Shown one piece after another: positions 14,014 through 26,429 of a stretch of DNA of 64,000 bases (the first letter of the stretch is position 1; each line of letters begins with the position of its first letter). This stretch comes from Pegea sp. RAD2-039 (lineage: Eukaryota > Chordata > Thaliacea > Salpida > Salpidae). The translations under genes were made by a program, and so were the position numbers. Under the pieces are notes generated by a model that was not told the origin of the DNA, searched no databases, and saw only the letters and a list, made by a program, of their open reading frames with translations. Where the stretch lies: contig JAQGEQ010000123.1 of the NCBI GenBank assembly GCA_034620365.1, forward strand, positions 1 to 64,000. Direction: 5' to 3'.

Positions 14014-15010
14014 ACTACAAGTTAGTAACATGTTGTCATAAGGAAGAGATGATGACGTCACAAACAAGTCGAAGATGCCAACTTCTTCAATTTTTGGAAA
14101 TTATTTTTAGTTCAGATCTAGCTTGTGCAACAATTTTCTTAAGTGTGGATTTCCTCAACTTCATTACTACACAGCATCACCAGTGACGTCAGAATATCAC
14201 TTTGATTTACTACATCTTGACAGCGCTACATAACTCGATGCTCCTGAACGTTTACAGCTTCTTCATTGAGATCAAGTGATCAATGGCGGTCTTGATACGA
14301 ATCTTGCCATCAAGTCGATGACATCCTTGTAGTGTTTGTGTTAAACAATTTCTATTAGAAAATAACAATCGAATCTGCTCTCGAAACGACAAAGAATCGG
14401 TGCTAATGATGACGTCACAAACACTTTACTTGTCAGTAAACTCGTATAAAACGTTTACTTATTTTAGTCTCATAGCTTTACAAGCAGCAGATAGAGGAAG
14501 AAGTGATGCACTGATTGATTAATTGTTCTTCATCTTATCAAAGCAATTCACTAAATACTTTGTAATATTTAATAATTTGAGTCCTTTTCATCTACAATTT
14601 AAAGTTCAGATGTGGAATTTACACGATGTTTCCGTTGCAATTTGAATTTAGTTCGACATTTATAGATTATTGTTGTTTGATGGCTGGAAACATCAAGTAG
14701 TTCATGCAAGACATCTTGAAAGATCAGGATAAAGATGAAAATTGTGTATCATTCTGTTAGTAGTATCTTGAGTTTGAGTAATTAAGTAACCAGGTTATAC
14801 AAGATGACCTAGAAGATGTTGAAGTGACAAGAAAAACTAAAATATTAAAAAAGAGAGATGCCGAAGTTGAAAAGAATCTTTTTTGTAAAGATCAGTAGAT
14901 ACTGTGAATACTAATTTGTAAAACTTTTAAGCTTCACTTGAAATTAATGAGCTCTTAGAAAACAAAGATAGTAAATCATATTGGGCTGTAATCATGTAGA
15001 GGTCATTGAA
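14014..15010. repeat. Repeat modules downstream of LINE copy 1
   Basis: Positions 14,021-14,455 match 19,959-20,395 with an offset of 5,938. They also resemble the inverse of the 2,000-2,400 module. Positions 14,455-15,010 match the foldback interior in direct orientation (310-880). TGACGTCA occurs at 14,053, 14,184 and 14,410. No gene was seen. Confidence 0.6.
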
Positions 15011-17140
15011 GTTATTTAAGTTATAAAAAAGTGTGGTAAGCTATTTTAAAATCCCCAAAAACAGCTTTAAGCTCCACAAGTGACTACTAAAGTTAGTTTT
15101 TCATTACTTTTCTTGTTTATATCACAATAGTTTGTTGTCAATCCATTTGAAATTCATCATAAGCAAATCGTTCTGAAAATTTTGCTAACTTTCATCATTT
15201 ACCGATTTTAACGTAAAAATCATTCCTTTTAAACAAATTTTTATCTTCCTTACTTCATATTTTTTGTTTTAAAATATCACTTGAAAAATCTCAAAGTCTA
15301 TAATTACATTTAACTTCCTTTTATTACTATTGCAATATAGAAGAAAAAAAAGTGAAATGAAAGTTTTTTGATAAATTATAAACATTATTATTTATAAATA
15401 TTTACAATATTTATGAATATTTAGTTTAAAAAAGTAACTAATTATAAAAATATATAAACAAGAAAAATTTAATATAAAATTGTCATTAATTACAAAATCT
15501 CAACTATTTGTGAATTATTAACAAGTTTAATTCATAATCCAGCTCCTTAAATAATATTTATTTAGATTATTTGTTATTCACATGATCAATTCAGCAATTT
15601 TGTGTGATTATGTAATTTGTAACAGGCTATTAATAAAAAAAAGTATTAATCTTTAATTACAGATATTATAGTTTTTACCAAACTTTTCTTATTTCCTTAT
15701 TTTTTAAACTAAGAAACTGTTACAAATTTTATCTACTTTTGTTGTATATATGAATGTCCAAAATAAACAGCGACTCACTTTCATCTGATATTGTCCTTGA
15801 AGTTTACCTTGCTTTTCATTCTGATAGATGGAAAACAAGCAACTATAGATAAAATCCATATATTTTTTGCATCTTTATTAATATCAGTCTAAGTTGATCA
15901 TATTAATTTTTCTCACTACTGCCTCAGATAGTATAATTGTATAAAATAACAAAAAAAGAAAAACTAATAGAATGATGAAGTGAAGAGAAAATAACTTTAA
16001 TTATCCATTTCGAATTTAAAAAAAGTTTAAACAAATTTGATGGATATTTCAGTTCCTTAAAAATATGTTATTCAGATCACTTGCCTGAAAATATTTCAAA
16101 ATGTCAAAGGCTGTTAACAACTAAAATAGTTTGAAATTTTATAATTTTAAAAATAATAGTTTGTATTAAACTTTTTTAATTGTTTATTTTGAAATCAAAA
16201 AATCTCTAATTTTTGTAAAATTTTGTAAAATTTTGAAGTTTAAACAAATTTTTTCTGAAATATTTTCTTTTATTTTGATTCCAATTCTGTAAGGGCTTTC
16301 ACATAAAATCTCGCAGCAATAATAAAACACCTTTTTAAATGATAAATATTATTGTAAGAAGTGTAATGATTAATATTGTTTGATTATAATGTTTACTTAC
16401 AGAATATTTTTGTTAATTAAAACTTGATTTGAAACAATTGTAATATAAACAAGCTGGCTAGACATTTCTCAGGTGGTTTGATAACTAAAAAATAAAATAT
16501 AACAAATTTTGTAAACTTTAGTTTAATTATATATTAACTTTAGTGGTAAAATTGATAATAATTATAAACAAAATTAAAATATAAACATAAAGCTTTTAAT
16601 AACATCAACAACATATTAATAATTTCGCAAAGAGGTGTAAAAACTGTTTAATGTCCTTAAAATTTAAAGTTAGCAGTTAGAAATTCGTTATATTGTCAAC
16701 TTAATAGAAGATAGTAACATGTTGTTATAAGAAAGAGATGATGACGTCACAGACAACATCGAAAGTGCCAACTACTTAATTTTTTTGTATAGTGTTTTTA
16801 TTTAATATCTAGATTGTGCAAAAATTTTTTTAAATGTAGATGATGACTTCATCACTCTACAGTGTAACAAGTCTGTAATATTAATATCATTCTAATTTCG
16901 TAGGCGCTTTCACATGCCTTTTTCTCTTAATCGTTTTTGAAGCCACAAATGGAAAACTTAAAATGGTTTTTATATGCGTAAAAATATTAGCAGAAGTGTC
17001 AGATCATGAAATTCTAACCTTACTATTTTTGTAGACTGTAAACTTTTACGGTCGAAAAAAACCTTCAATTATGAACTTTGTTCAGCAGAAGAATCGATTC
17101 TGCTATCGTAACGACACAGAATCGGTGCTAATGATGACGT
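15011..17140. repeat. 2.1-kb direct duplication of 6,360-8,465
   Basis: The stretch is collinear with 6,360-8,465 at an offset of about 8,676, including the 420-bp insertion (15,184-15,602) and the short foldback arm at 16,880-17,090. The two copies differ by scattered substitutions and small indels. No gene was recognised. Confidence 0.75.
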
Positions 17141-18374
17141 CACAAGCACTTTACTTGTCAGTAAACTCGTATAAAACGTTTACCTAAAAATCAAAAACTA
17201 ACTGTAATTAGTAATTTTATATAATTATTCAAAGACCTTTTTTTATTTAGAAGTTAATTTGAGTTTATAGGCTGTTAAATATATTTTGTTTAAATTAATT
17301 CTTTTTTTGTTCCTTAAGTACCCATAGTAGTACAAATTGATGCAGGATATAAGGATCTAATAAAAAAATTAAAAATAAATTTTGATCTTTTCAAAGTGAT
17401 GTTAACAATCAACACGTAATGAAGAAAAGATGAAAATCGTTATTTATGAATATCGAGTAATGTAGCGCTAATAAGATGTAGTACATCAAAGTGAATTACT
17501 GACGTCACTAGTGAGACTGTGTAGTGATGAAGTCATCATTCACAGTTAAAAAAGTTGGTGAACAAACTAGATAGTAACAAGAAACACTGTAAAATAAAAG
17601 ATGTTATCGGTAACTTCGACGTCGCTTGTGACGTCATCATCTCTTCCTTATGAGAACATGTTGCTATTAAAGTAGAAACGCAGACAGGAAGCAAACTTGC
17701 CGCTAAAAAAACAAAAATTTACCTGAACGAATATTAGACGAAAATTTTTACTTAATTACTGTTTAATAGCATCATTCTAATTTTTTAGGCGCTTTCACAT
17801 GCTTTCTTATTTTAATCGTTTTTGAAGCCTCAAATGGAAAACTTAAAGTGGTTTGTATATACGTAAAATATTTGCAGAAGAAACAGTTATTAACATGAAC
17901 TGATGAAATTTTTGTAGACTGTAAACTTTTACGGTCGAAATAAACTTCAATTATGAACTTTATTCAGCAGAAGTAAAATTCAAAAACTAACTTTAATTAG
18001 TTTTGCTAATTAAATGTCTTTTGCATTTTGAGCATTCTGATAACGACGTTTCATTGGATGAGGTAAAAACTATGAAAGTAAACTCAGAGAAAGAAGTTGC
18101 TTTAGAAAACCTGAGGTGATACTAAATTATTGCTTTTTATATATTTCAATTTCTTTTGAAGTTGAAAATTTGAAGAACAATTTGAGATAAGATTTACAAA
18201 ATTGTTCAATTTTTGAAGAATTTATATTGAATTATAAAAGATGTTTATCAACAAACTTGAATGACATCTGTACATGATTACAGCCCAACATTATCTACTA
18301 TCTTTGTTTTCTCAAAACTCCCGAATTTCAAGAGCAGCTTAAAAGTTTTACAAATTAGTATTCACAGTATCTAC
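17140..18374. repeat. Left part of a 3.25-kb duplication
   Basis: Together with LINE copy 2 and 19,954-20,395, this stretch duplicates 11,200-14,455 at an offset of about 5,938. It contains the long-arm module, a short foldback arm and a truncated foldback interior that ends exactly at the LINE 5' junction, as in the other copy. TGACGTCA occurs at 17,135, 17,500 and 17,629. Confidence 0.75.
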
Positions 18375-19953
18375 TGATTAATGATTAATATGTGAAGACT
18401 TCCACAAATTTGGAAGAATGCTATTATTACTCCAATTTATAAGAAGGGTCCCAAAAACACTGCACTTAACAACAGACCAGTTTCGCTGACTTCGGTTATC
18501 TGCAGAACTCAAGAACATATCATTCACAACCATATAACTAGCCGTTTGACGGAGCATCATCTAATATCTGATGCCCAGCATGGCTTTGTTAAGCAAAGAT
18601 CTTCTTTGACTCAACATCTCACTTTTTGCAATGAGCTTACAGCTCATTACGAAAGTATTACTCCATGTGACATCATATACCTTGATTTTGCTAAAGCGTT
18701 TGATTCTGTTCCACACAACAAGCTCATTACTGTATTGAAAAACATAACTATCAGCAACTCTATCTTAAAATGGATTGACGATTTCTTATCAGGTAGAACC
18801 CAACGAACCCGTGTAGAAAGATCTTTATCTACTCCTAGTAAAGTCACCAGCGGCGTTCCTCAGGGTTCCGTCCTGGGTCCACTTTTTTTTTTGATTTTCA
18901 TTGAAGACCTCATCAGAAGACTAATAACAGTAGACAATGTCAGTGTGTTTGTGTATGCAGATGACATCAAGCTATTATCTGGTTCTCACTCAAAGCTCCA
19001 AACTGCACTAAACATTGTAGAAAACTGGTCTGCAAATTGGCAACTTAAAATCCAGCCAACAAAGTCTGAAGTTATAACATTCTCCCGTAAGCCAGCGGCC
19101 AACTTCAGCAACCAATACTACATCAATGGATCCATTCTTGAACGAGTATCCTCAGTTATAGACCTCGGCATTACTCTGACATCTGACTTCAAATGGCACA
19201 GTTATGTTTCCAGAATCTTTGGAAAATCTTTCAAGCTTGTCCACCTCATCATAAAGACTTTTAATTCTAAAGATCCATGGTTTTACGTCAACCTTTTCAA
19301 ACTGTACATACGCCCTATTCTTGAATACAATGTCAGTGCATGGATGCCATATCAAGTTGGTGATATCAGAAAAATCGAATCTGTTCAGGCAACATTTACG
19401 AGATTGGTTTGCAGGAAACTTAATATCAAATACGAGAGTTATAAGCATCGTCTCAGCTTCTTCAATCTAGATACTTTGGAAATCCGAAGAATTAAATACG
19501 ACCTTATTCTGATTTTTAAAATTATTCACAACCTAATTGATCTTCAGTTTGATGACTTCTTCTCCATTAGTCATTCGCTCAAGTTATATCAAATTAGAAG
19601 ACATAAACTACATCTTAATAAGCCCACTCCACCAGCTACGTTAACCAGATTAAGTTTTTTCTCATACCGCACAATCAGTACATGGAACAATCTGCAATCA
19701 GAGATTGTCATGTCAAAATCACTTGTGTTGTTCAAAAAAAAGCTGAAATGTTATAATATCGCCAAAATTGCCATTTCTAAACTGTGAGTTTTTCTCTTTT
19801 ACAATACTATGATTCTGTGCAATTCTTCATTGTCATATACTTTTTCGTTTACACGTCAAATAGATCTAATTTGTGAGAATGTGTGTTAGCGAGAGGTGCT
19901 CTCTTTAGGCACCCTCCGTCACATTTATTGTAATAAATAAATAAATAAATTAC
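18375..19953 (+). mobile_element. LINE retrotransposon copy 2 (5'-truncated, CR1/Jockey type)
   Basis: This copy begins within the repeat module at the same junction as copy 1 and ends with a short hairpin (19,889-19,918) followed by (TAAA)n (about 19,930-19,953). It carries an open reverse-transcriptase frame. The identical 5' junction in both copies, inside identical flanks, shows that they arose by segmental duplication after a single insertion rather than by two insertions. Endonuclease and ORF1 regions are missing. CR1 or Jockey clade membership is inferred from the RT motifs and tail and needs a phylogeny. Confidence 0.85.
18396..19787 (+). CDS. Reverse transcriptase domain of LINE ORF2, partial
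   Basis: The product would copy retrotransposon RNA into DNA at a nicked chromosomal target. The frame is open from 18,396 (after TGA at 18,393-18,395) to TGA at 19,787, about 463 residues. The ATG at 18,546 is internal, so the protein is 5'-truncated. Numbering from that ATG, the YLDFAKAFDSVPH palm motif is at 45-57, SGVPQGSVLGPL at 102-113 and the catalytic FVYADD at 135-140. The two aspartates of YADD are intact. A C-terminal part rich in Lys and aromatic residues follows, typical of LINE RT ends. Upstream residues read WKNAIITPIYKKGP, the usual start of the RT fingers. The endonuclease is absent, so this copy cannot be autonomous. Confidence 0.85.
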   Translation, partial: RLPQIWKNAIITPIYKKGPKNTALNNRPVSLTSVICRTQEHIIHNHITSRLTEHHLISDAQHGFVKQRSSLTQHLTFCNELTAHYESITPCDIIYLDFAKAFDSVPHNKLITVLKNITISNSILKWIDDFLSGRTQRTRVERSLSTPSKVTSGVPQGSVLGPLFFLIFIEDLIRRLITVDNVSVFVYADDIKLLSGSHSKLQTALNIVENWSANWQLKIQPTKSEVITFSRKPAANFSNQYYINGSILERVSSVIDLGITLTSDFKWHSYVSRIFGKSFKLVHLIIKTFNSKDPWFYVNLFKLYIRPILEYNVSAWMPYQVGDIRKIESVQATFTRLVCRKLNIKYESYKHRLSFFNLDTLEIRRIKYDLILIFKIIHNLIDLQFDDFFSISHSLKLYQIRRHKLHLNKPTPPATLTRLSFFSYRTISTWNNLQSEIVMSKSLVLFKKKLKCYNIAKIAISKL

Positions 19954-20399
19954 TACAAGTTAGTAACATGTTGTCATAAGGAAGAGATGATGACGTCACA
20001 AACAAGTCGAAGATGCCAACCTCTTCAATTTTTGGAAATTGTTTTTAGTTCAGATCTAGCTTGTGCAACAATTTTCTTAACTGTGGATTCCCTCAACTTT
20101 ATTACTACACAGTCTCACCAGTGACGTCAGAAAATCACTTTGATTTACTACATCTTGACAGAGCTACATAACTCGATGCTCCTGAACGTTTACAGCTTTT
20201 TAATTGAGATCAGGTGATCAATGGCGGTTTTGATACGAATCTTGCCATCAAGTCGATGACATCTTTGTCAGTGTTTATGGTAAACAATTTTCCTTAAAAA
20301 AGTAACAATTGAATCTGTTCACGAACGACAAAGAATCGTTGGTAATGATGACGTCACAAGCACTTTACTTGTCGGTAAACTCGTAAAAAATATTTACCT
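19954..20399. repeat. Right part of the 3.25-kb duplication
   Basis: The stretch is collinear with 14,014-14,455. It ends near 20,395, where the two duplicates diverge: copy 1 enters the foldback interior and this one enters the long inverted-repeat arm. No gene was seen. Confidence 0.7.
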
Positions 20400-22897
20400 A
20401 AAATTCAAAAACTAACTGTAATTAGTAATTTTAAATAATTATTCAAAGAATTTTTTTCATTTAGAAGTTAATTTGAGTTTATTGGCTGTTAAATATACTT
20501 TGTTTAAATTAATTCTTTTTTTGTTCCTTAAGTACCCATAGTGGTACACAGTGATGAAGATATAAGGATATAATAAGTAATATTTAAAAAATTAAAAAGT
20601 AATTTTGATATTTTCAAAGTGATGTCAACAATCAACACGTAAATGAAGAAAAGATGAAAATTGTTATTTATATAAGTCGAGTAATGTAGCGCTAATAAGA
20701 TGTAGTACATCAAAGTGAATTACTGACGTCATTGGTTAGACTGTGTAGTGATGAAGTTATCATTCAAAATTAAAGAAGTTGGTGAACAAACTAGATAGTA
20801 AAAAGAAACACTGTAAAAAAAAAGATGAAGTTGGTACCTTCTACATGCTTGTGACGTCATCATCTCTTCCTTATGAGAACATGTTGCTATTAAGGTAGAA
20901 ACGCAGACAAGAAGGAACCTTGCAGCAAAAAACAAAAATTTACCTGAACAGATATTAGACAAAAGTTTTACTTTAGTACTGTTTAATATTATCATTCTAA
21001 TTTCGTAGGCGCTTTTACATGCTTTCTTCTCTTATTCGTTTTTGAAGCCTCAAATGGAAAACTTAAAGTGGTTTGTATATACATAAAAACATTAGCAGAA
21101 GAAACAGTTATTAACATGAACTGATGAAATTTTTGTAGACTGTAAACTTTTACGGTCAAAATAAACTTTAATTATGAACTTTATTCAGCAGAAAAAATTT
21201 AAAAAATAACTTTATTTAGTTTTGCTATATAAATGTCTTTTGCATTTTAAGCTTTATGATAACGACGTTACATTGGATGAGGTAAAAACTATGAAAGTGA
21301 ACCCAGAGAATGAAGTTGATTTTGAAAACTTGAGGTGATACTAAATTGTTGCTTTTTATATCTTTCAATTTCTTTTGAAGTTCAAAATTTGAAGAACAAT
21401 TTGAGATAAATATACAAAATATTTGAAGACAATATTTTGAATTATAAAAGATGTTTATCAACAAACTTGAAAGACCTCTGTTATTGAAAGACCTCTGTTA
21501 TTGAAAGACCTCTACATGATTACAGCCCAACATGATCTACTATCTTTGTTTTCTAAAAGCTCATTAATTTCAAGTGCAGCTTAAAAGTTTTACAAATTAG
21601 TATTCACAGTATCAACTGATCTTTACAAAAAAGATTCTTTGTAACTTCTGCATCTCTCTTTTTTAATATTTTATTTTTTCTTGTCACTTTAACATCTTCA
21701 ACGCCATCTTGTATAACCTGGTTACTTAATCACTCATACTGAAGATACTACTAATAAAATGATACACATTTTTCTTCTTTATCCTGATCTTTCAAAATGT
21801 CTTGCATGAACTATTTGATATTTCCAGTCTTCGAACAACAAAAATCTATAGATGTCAAACTAACTGCAAACTGCAACTGAAACATCGTGTAACTTCCTCA
21901 TCTGAACTTTAATTTGTACATGAAAAGGACTCAAATTATTAAACATTACAAAGTATTTAGTGAATTGCTTTGATTAGATGAAGAACGATTAATCAATCAG
22001 TGCATCACTTCTTCCTCTATCTGCTGCTTGTAAGGTTATCAGACTAAATTAGGTAAACGTTTTTTACGAGTTTACTGCTAAGTGCTTGTGACGTCATCAT
22101 TAGCACCGATTCTTTCTCGTTTGCAGAGCAGAATCGATTTTTTCTGCTAAACAAATTTCGTAATTAAAGTTTATTTCGACCGTGAAAGTTTACGGTCTGC
22201 AAAAAATTGTAAATGTTATGTCTATGGTTCATACTTATGCTAATATTTATGTATTTAAAAACCACTTTAAGTTTTCCATTTGTGGCTTTAAATTAGATTA
22301 TAAGAAAAAAGCATGTGAAAGCGCCAACGAAATTAGAATGATACTATTAAAGAGTACTAAAGTTAAAAATTTCGCCTAATATTCGTTTAGCTAAATTTTT
22401 GTTTTTTGTGCAAGGTTCCTTCTTGTCTGCGTTTCTACTTTGATAGCAACATGTTCTCATAAGAAAGAGATGATGACGTCACAAGCGATGTCGAAGGTAC
22501 CAACTTCATCTTTTATTTTACAGTGTTTCTTGTTACTATGTAGTTTGTTCACCAACTTTTTTACCTGTGAATGATGACTTTATCACTACACAGTCTCACC
22601 AATGACGTCAGTAATGCACTTTGATTTGCTACATCTTGACAGCGCTACATTACTCGACCTTCATAAACAACGATTTTCATCTTTTCTTCATTACGTGTTG
22701 ATTGTTAACATCACTTTGAAAACATCAAAATTACGTTTTAATTTTTTTATTAGATCCTTATATCCTGCATCAATTTGTATTACTATGGGTACTTAAGGAA
22801 CAAAAAAAAGAATTAATTTAAACAAAGTATATTTAATAGACAATAAACTCAAATTAACTTCTAAATGAAAGAATATTCTTTGAATAATTACAAAAAA
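20400..22897. repeat. 2.5-kb palindromic (foldback) repeat
   Basis: The left arm 20,400-21,205 and right arm 22,140-22,897 are long reverse complements. Shared landmarks include TACCCATAGT, the TGACGTCA sites, GTAGGCGCTTT and ACTTTAGTACT. A spacer of about 930 bp (21,210-22,085) separates them and is the reverse complement of 240-1,150. A 19-20 bp run, GAAAGACCTCTGTTATT, is repeated in tandem near 21,470-21,510. No transposase frame is visible. This is the most complete foldback unit in the window and marks the right edge of the mosaic. Confidence 0.75.
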
Positions 22898-25260
22898 ATT
22901 CTATTGATAGACTCACCTTATGAAAATTTAGTAAATTAATTTATTATTTAGTAAACAATTGTATCAAAACTTCTACTGGTTATATTTTTAACTTAAAATT
23001 TGTTAGAACTTTTTTGAAAAAAAAATATTTTGAATAATCAAGCAAGGAAATGTTTTAAAGTTGATGATTTATAAAAAATTTTATAACATTTAATAAAATG
23101 TATAACATTTTTTTCTTAAAACAAACAAACAATTTATTTACATTACGAATAAGTAAACAATTAAACACTTAATAATTCTAAAAGTATAGTTTTTGAATAA
23201 AAATTAATTTTTATTAAACATAAAATTTAATACTTCATTTCGTTTGTAGATATCATTATCATAAATTTTAGTTTGCCTAAGTAGCAAAGATCTGTAAAAT
23301 CTATCACTTTTTTCTTGTTTATTTTATCCACTCGTCTTTTCAAAATTATCTCTAGTGGATAAATTTGATCTAACAATTTGATGATTTTCATACTTATTCA
23401 ACGATTTATTTTATAAATAAGTAAGTTCTTTCACAAACAGAAAAGTTGAAATGTAACAACTACCATTAACAGAAATAAAAAGTCTAGTATGCAAACAATT
23501 ATACAGTTTCTAGGTATTAAATCTTCAAATTATTTGTGAGAATTCTAACAAAAAACAAACTACAAAAGAGAAAATGATATTTTGTAAAAAAGAATTATCA
23601 AGTTTTGATTTTATTTGTGAATTAGTTGCTATCATATAACTTGATTTCGAAGGATATATGACTGACTTGGTGTTGTTGGCCGAGGAGTTTTTACTAATAA
23701 AGGAGTTAGAACAAACAAAACCAATTTTTATCCTCGCATTGTTCGTGATCTTACTCTTGCTGTTTTCTTTTTAAATCATCATATTTCAAGTCTGTTTATA
23801 CATTGAAAGATGATCTTAAAATCTTTAAATCGAGTCAAATACAATAAAGAGTCATCTTTTAATGAGTCTCACTTTTAAGGCTTCTATAAGTGGTCATCAA
23901 TAAATATATTTTTATGGAAGAATCTGTTAACAAAATCTTAAATTGGAAAATCTATTTGCAAAAGTTTTTTGGTTTGTTTTTTCTTTTCATATCTCTTCTA
24001 ATCTTATTTTTTGCAATCAAACCTTAGATGACGTCATCTCTTGAAGAATGTAGTTCAATGAAAACCATTTTCTATTTGTTTTTGCTCTAATAAACCGACA
24101 TTTACTTTTCAAATTGTTCTCTTTTTTATTCCAACAGAATTCTGCTCGTTGGTAATTACCAGCTGACTGTATGACGTCATCAACACTAGCGTCATCTTCA
24201 CTTCTTCCATGTTTAACAAATTATTTTCAATTTATCGATTTCCCTTTTTTTACGTATCTATGAACCCTCAACAAAATTTCTTGTACCACAATCGTTGTAG
24301 TTTTGTTTTCATCAAATTAATCATCGTTCACCAGCATTACACAATAGTTCGTCAAATATTGATTTGCAATTTGTGAAAGTAAACACAAAGTAAATCTTAG
24401 AATTATATTTTATATCTAAACTTAATAAATATTTAATATTTGATAAAAAAAAGATCTTTATGAATAAAATTTGTGAAAAAAAATTTGTTGATAAATAATT
24501 TTCACTATTAGATGGTTGAAGTTTATTGTTTATCTGATCAAATATTAGTTTCTTAGCTGCACCTTTCCATCTTGTCTGCGTTTTTGCTTTGATTAAAGCA
24601 GAGAGTAAGTTTTGAGGAACTTGCGCCAATTTGCAGATTTGTTATCTGGTGGAGGAAATCGTCTAATGATATAAAACAGTGACATCAAAGTCAACAAATC
24701 TTTGAAATTACTTCAATAATCTTTCTTGCTTAAAATCAGTTCCACTTTCTACTTATTGTTCAAATATTCATTTGCCAATATAGTTTCATTTGACCAACAT
24801 GAGATTTTTTCATGACAAAAACGGCTTTATACACTTTTTACAATTTGTAGCAAGAATACTTTAAACGAATTTAGATATTTCAACAAATTGAAGATGAAAA
24901 CTGATTTTACAATCTTCTGTAAAACGTTACAAGCTAATTGAAATAGAATATATTCTGCTAAAAATTGACAAAATCACAACAATAGCTCTATTTCAAAACT
25001 TTTAATTTAATTGGCAATGATGAAAATTACTCAAATGAATTCAAATGTAAAACTTTCATTTTACAACAATAATCTTTTTTCTTTTTAGCCCTAAACAGAT
25101 AAAAACATATTAATTGTTTTTTATTTTTTAATCTATTTTTATTTTTCTACAATGCTTGATTTAACATGATTTAATTTTAATTAACAAAAGACTATTATGA
25201 TATAAACACAAAAGTAACGAGAAATTAACTCTGGTCGTCTCGAAATAAGAAATTAGATTT
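22898..25260. repeat. Diverged relics of the same repeat family
   Basis: The stretch is A+T-rich with no convincing gene. Around 24,160-24,200, 'accagctgactgtatgacgtcatcaac' type sequence resembles the module at 6,225-6,265. Positions 25,185-25,245 resemble the inverse of 6,410-6,450. Positions 24,560-24,600 resemble 22,425-22,455. One partial unit of the 107-113 bp repeat lies at about 23,665-23,715. The similarity is patchy, so these are probably old copies. Confidence 0.4.
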
Positions 25261-26429
25261 AACAGTATTTCTGATAAAACTTTTTGAAAAGTTTTGAAAT
25301 TTTTAATGTAATTTTGTCGCACAAACTAAACTTTTACTTCTAATTCAATTTTTTGATATTTTTATTTCATTCTATTTATATGAAATTTTATTATTCTTCA
25401 TTCATTTTTTGAAACAGTGACATCAATCTTGTTAATGTCCAGTAAGCTTTCTATCCGTTCTAAAAAAGTTTGCAGATATTTTCAGATATAAAACTTTATT
25501 AAAAAGTATCTGAAAACACTTAAAAAATATTTTAAATTTCTATTTTAAATAAACCATTTTTTCAGGGGAATTCCCACTACATCTAGAAATTGACTTTGAC
25601 CTACAGGCTTTGACTTACAGGCCCTCTAGATTACTTTGAAAGTAAAATTTAATCTGACTAGTTACAGGTTTTTATAAGAAGAAATTAATTTTTGTTTTTA
25701 TAAAAAGAAATTAATTTTTGTTGAATTAAATTTATTGAATTTATAAATTTAAAACTTTCAAAACAGTCCTTTTAAATTATTAATTTTATTTTTATGATTT
25801 TAGATTATTCTCTAAAAGGAATAATACTTTATTTAAATAATATCATACTTTTAACTAGAAAAATGTTTTTAGATTATTATAAAATATTAATATATTGTGA
25901 ATGTTTGATTATTGGGATTTATTTTTGATAAATTTTAAATAAATATTCTGATGTAAATAAAATATATTTATCACCATAAAGTAGGTTATTAAGTTTCTTC
26001 TAAATTTTATTATTCATCTTCTTAAGTCTCAATAATTATCTAATAAATTATATAATTGACTTTTTTTAATTAAATACTTATTTTTGTTGACTAATTTATA
26101 GAAAAATATTTTTTTATTCATATTTAGTAATATTATATTATTAAATATTATTTAATATTTTAAAATTCTTTATCATTAAAATTTTTATAATAAATTAATT
26201 TTGATCATTGTGGAATTCTTGACTCTTTCATTTATTAATTTAATGAAATATATGACTTCATTTTGGAAAAGATAGTTTTTAAACAAACAGAATATTATCC
26301 TTATCAATTATTATAAGAAAATTTACTGACTAAATGAATATCTATTTATCTTCTTCAATTCCTGAAGCTATCAGATACATGGTTAGTTCATTTTTTATTT
26401 ATTTAAATTATATTTAAAACATTTTATGA
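25261..26429. other. A+T-rich DNA, nothing recognised
   Basis: No splice-flanked open frame, RNA gene or repeat copy was found here. A slightly more G+C-rich patch at 25,565-25,640 has no recognisable content. Confidence 0.4.

Noticed and set aside
24321-24629. 102-codon minus-strand frame beginning MAQVPQNLLSALIK
   Set aside because: Its start overlaps sequence related to the repeat module at 22,425-22,455; no splice or homology support.
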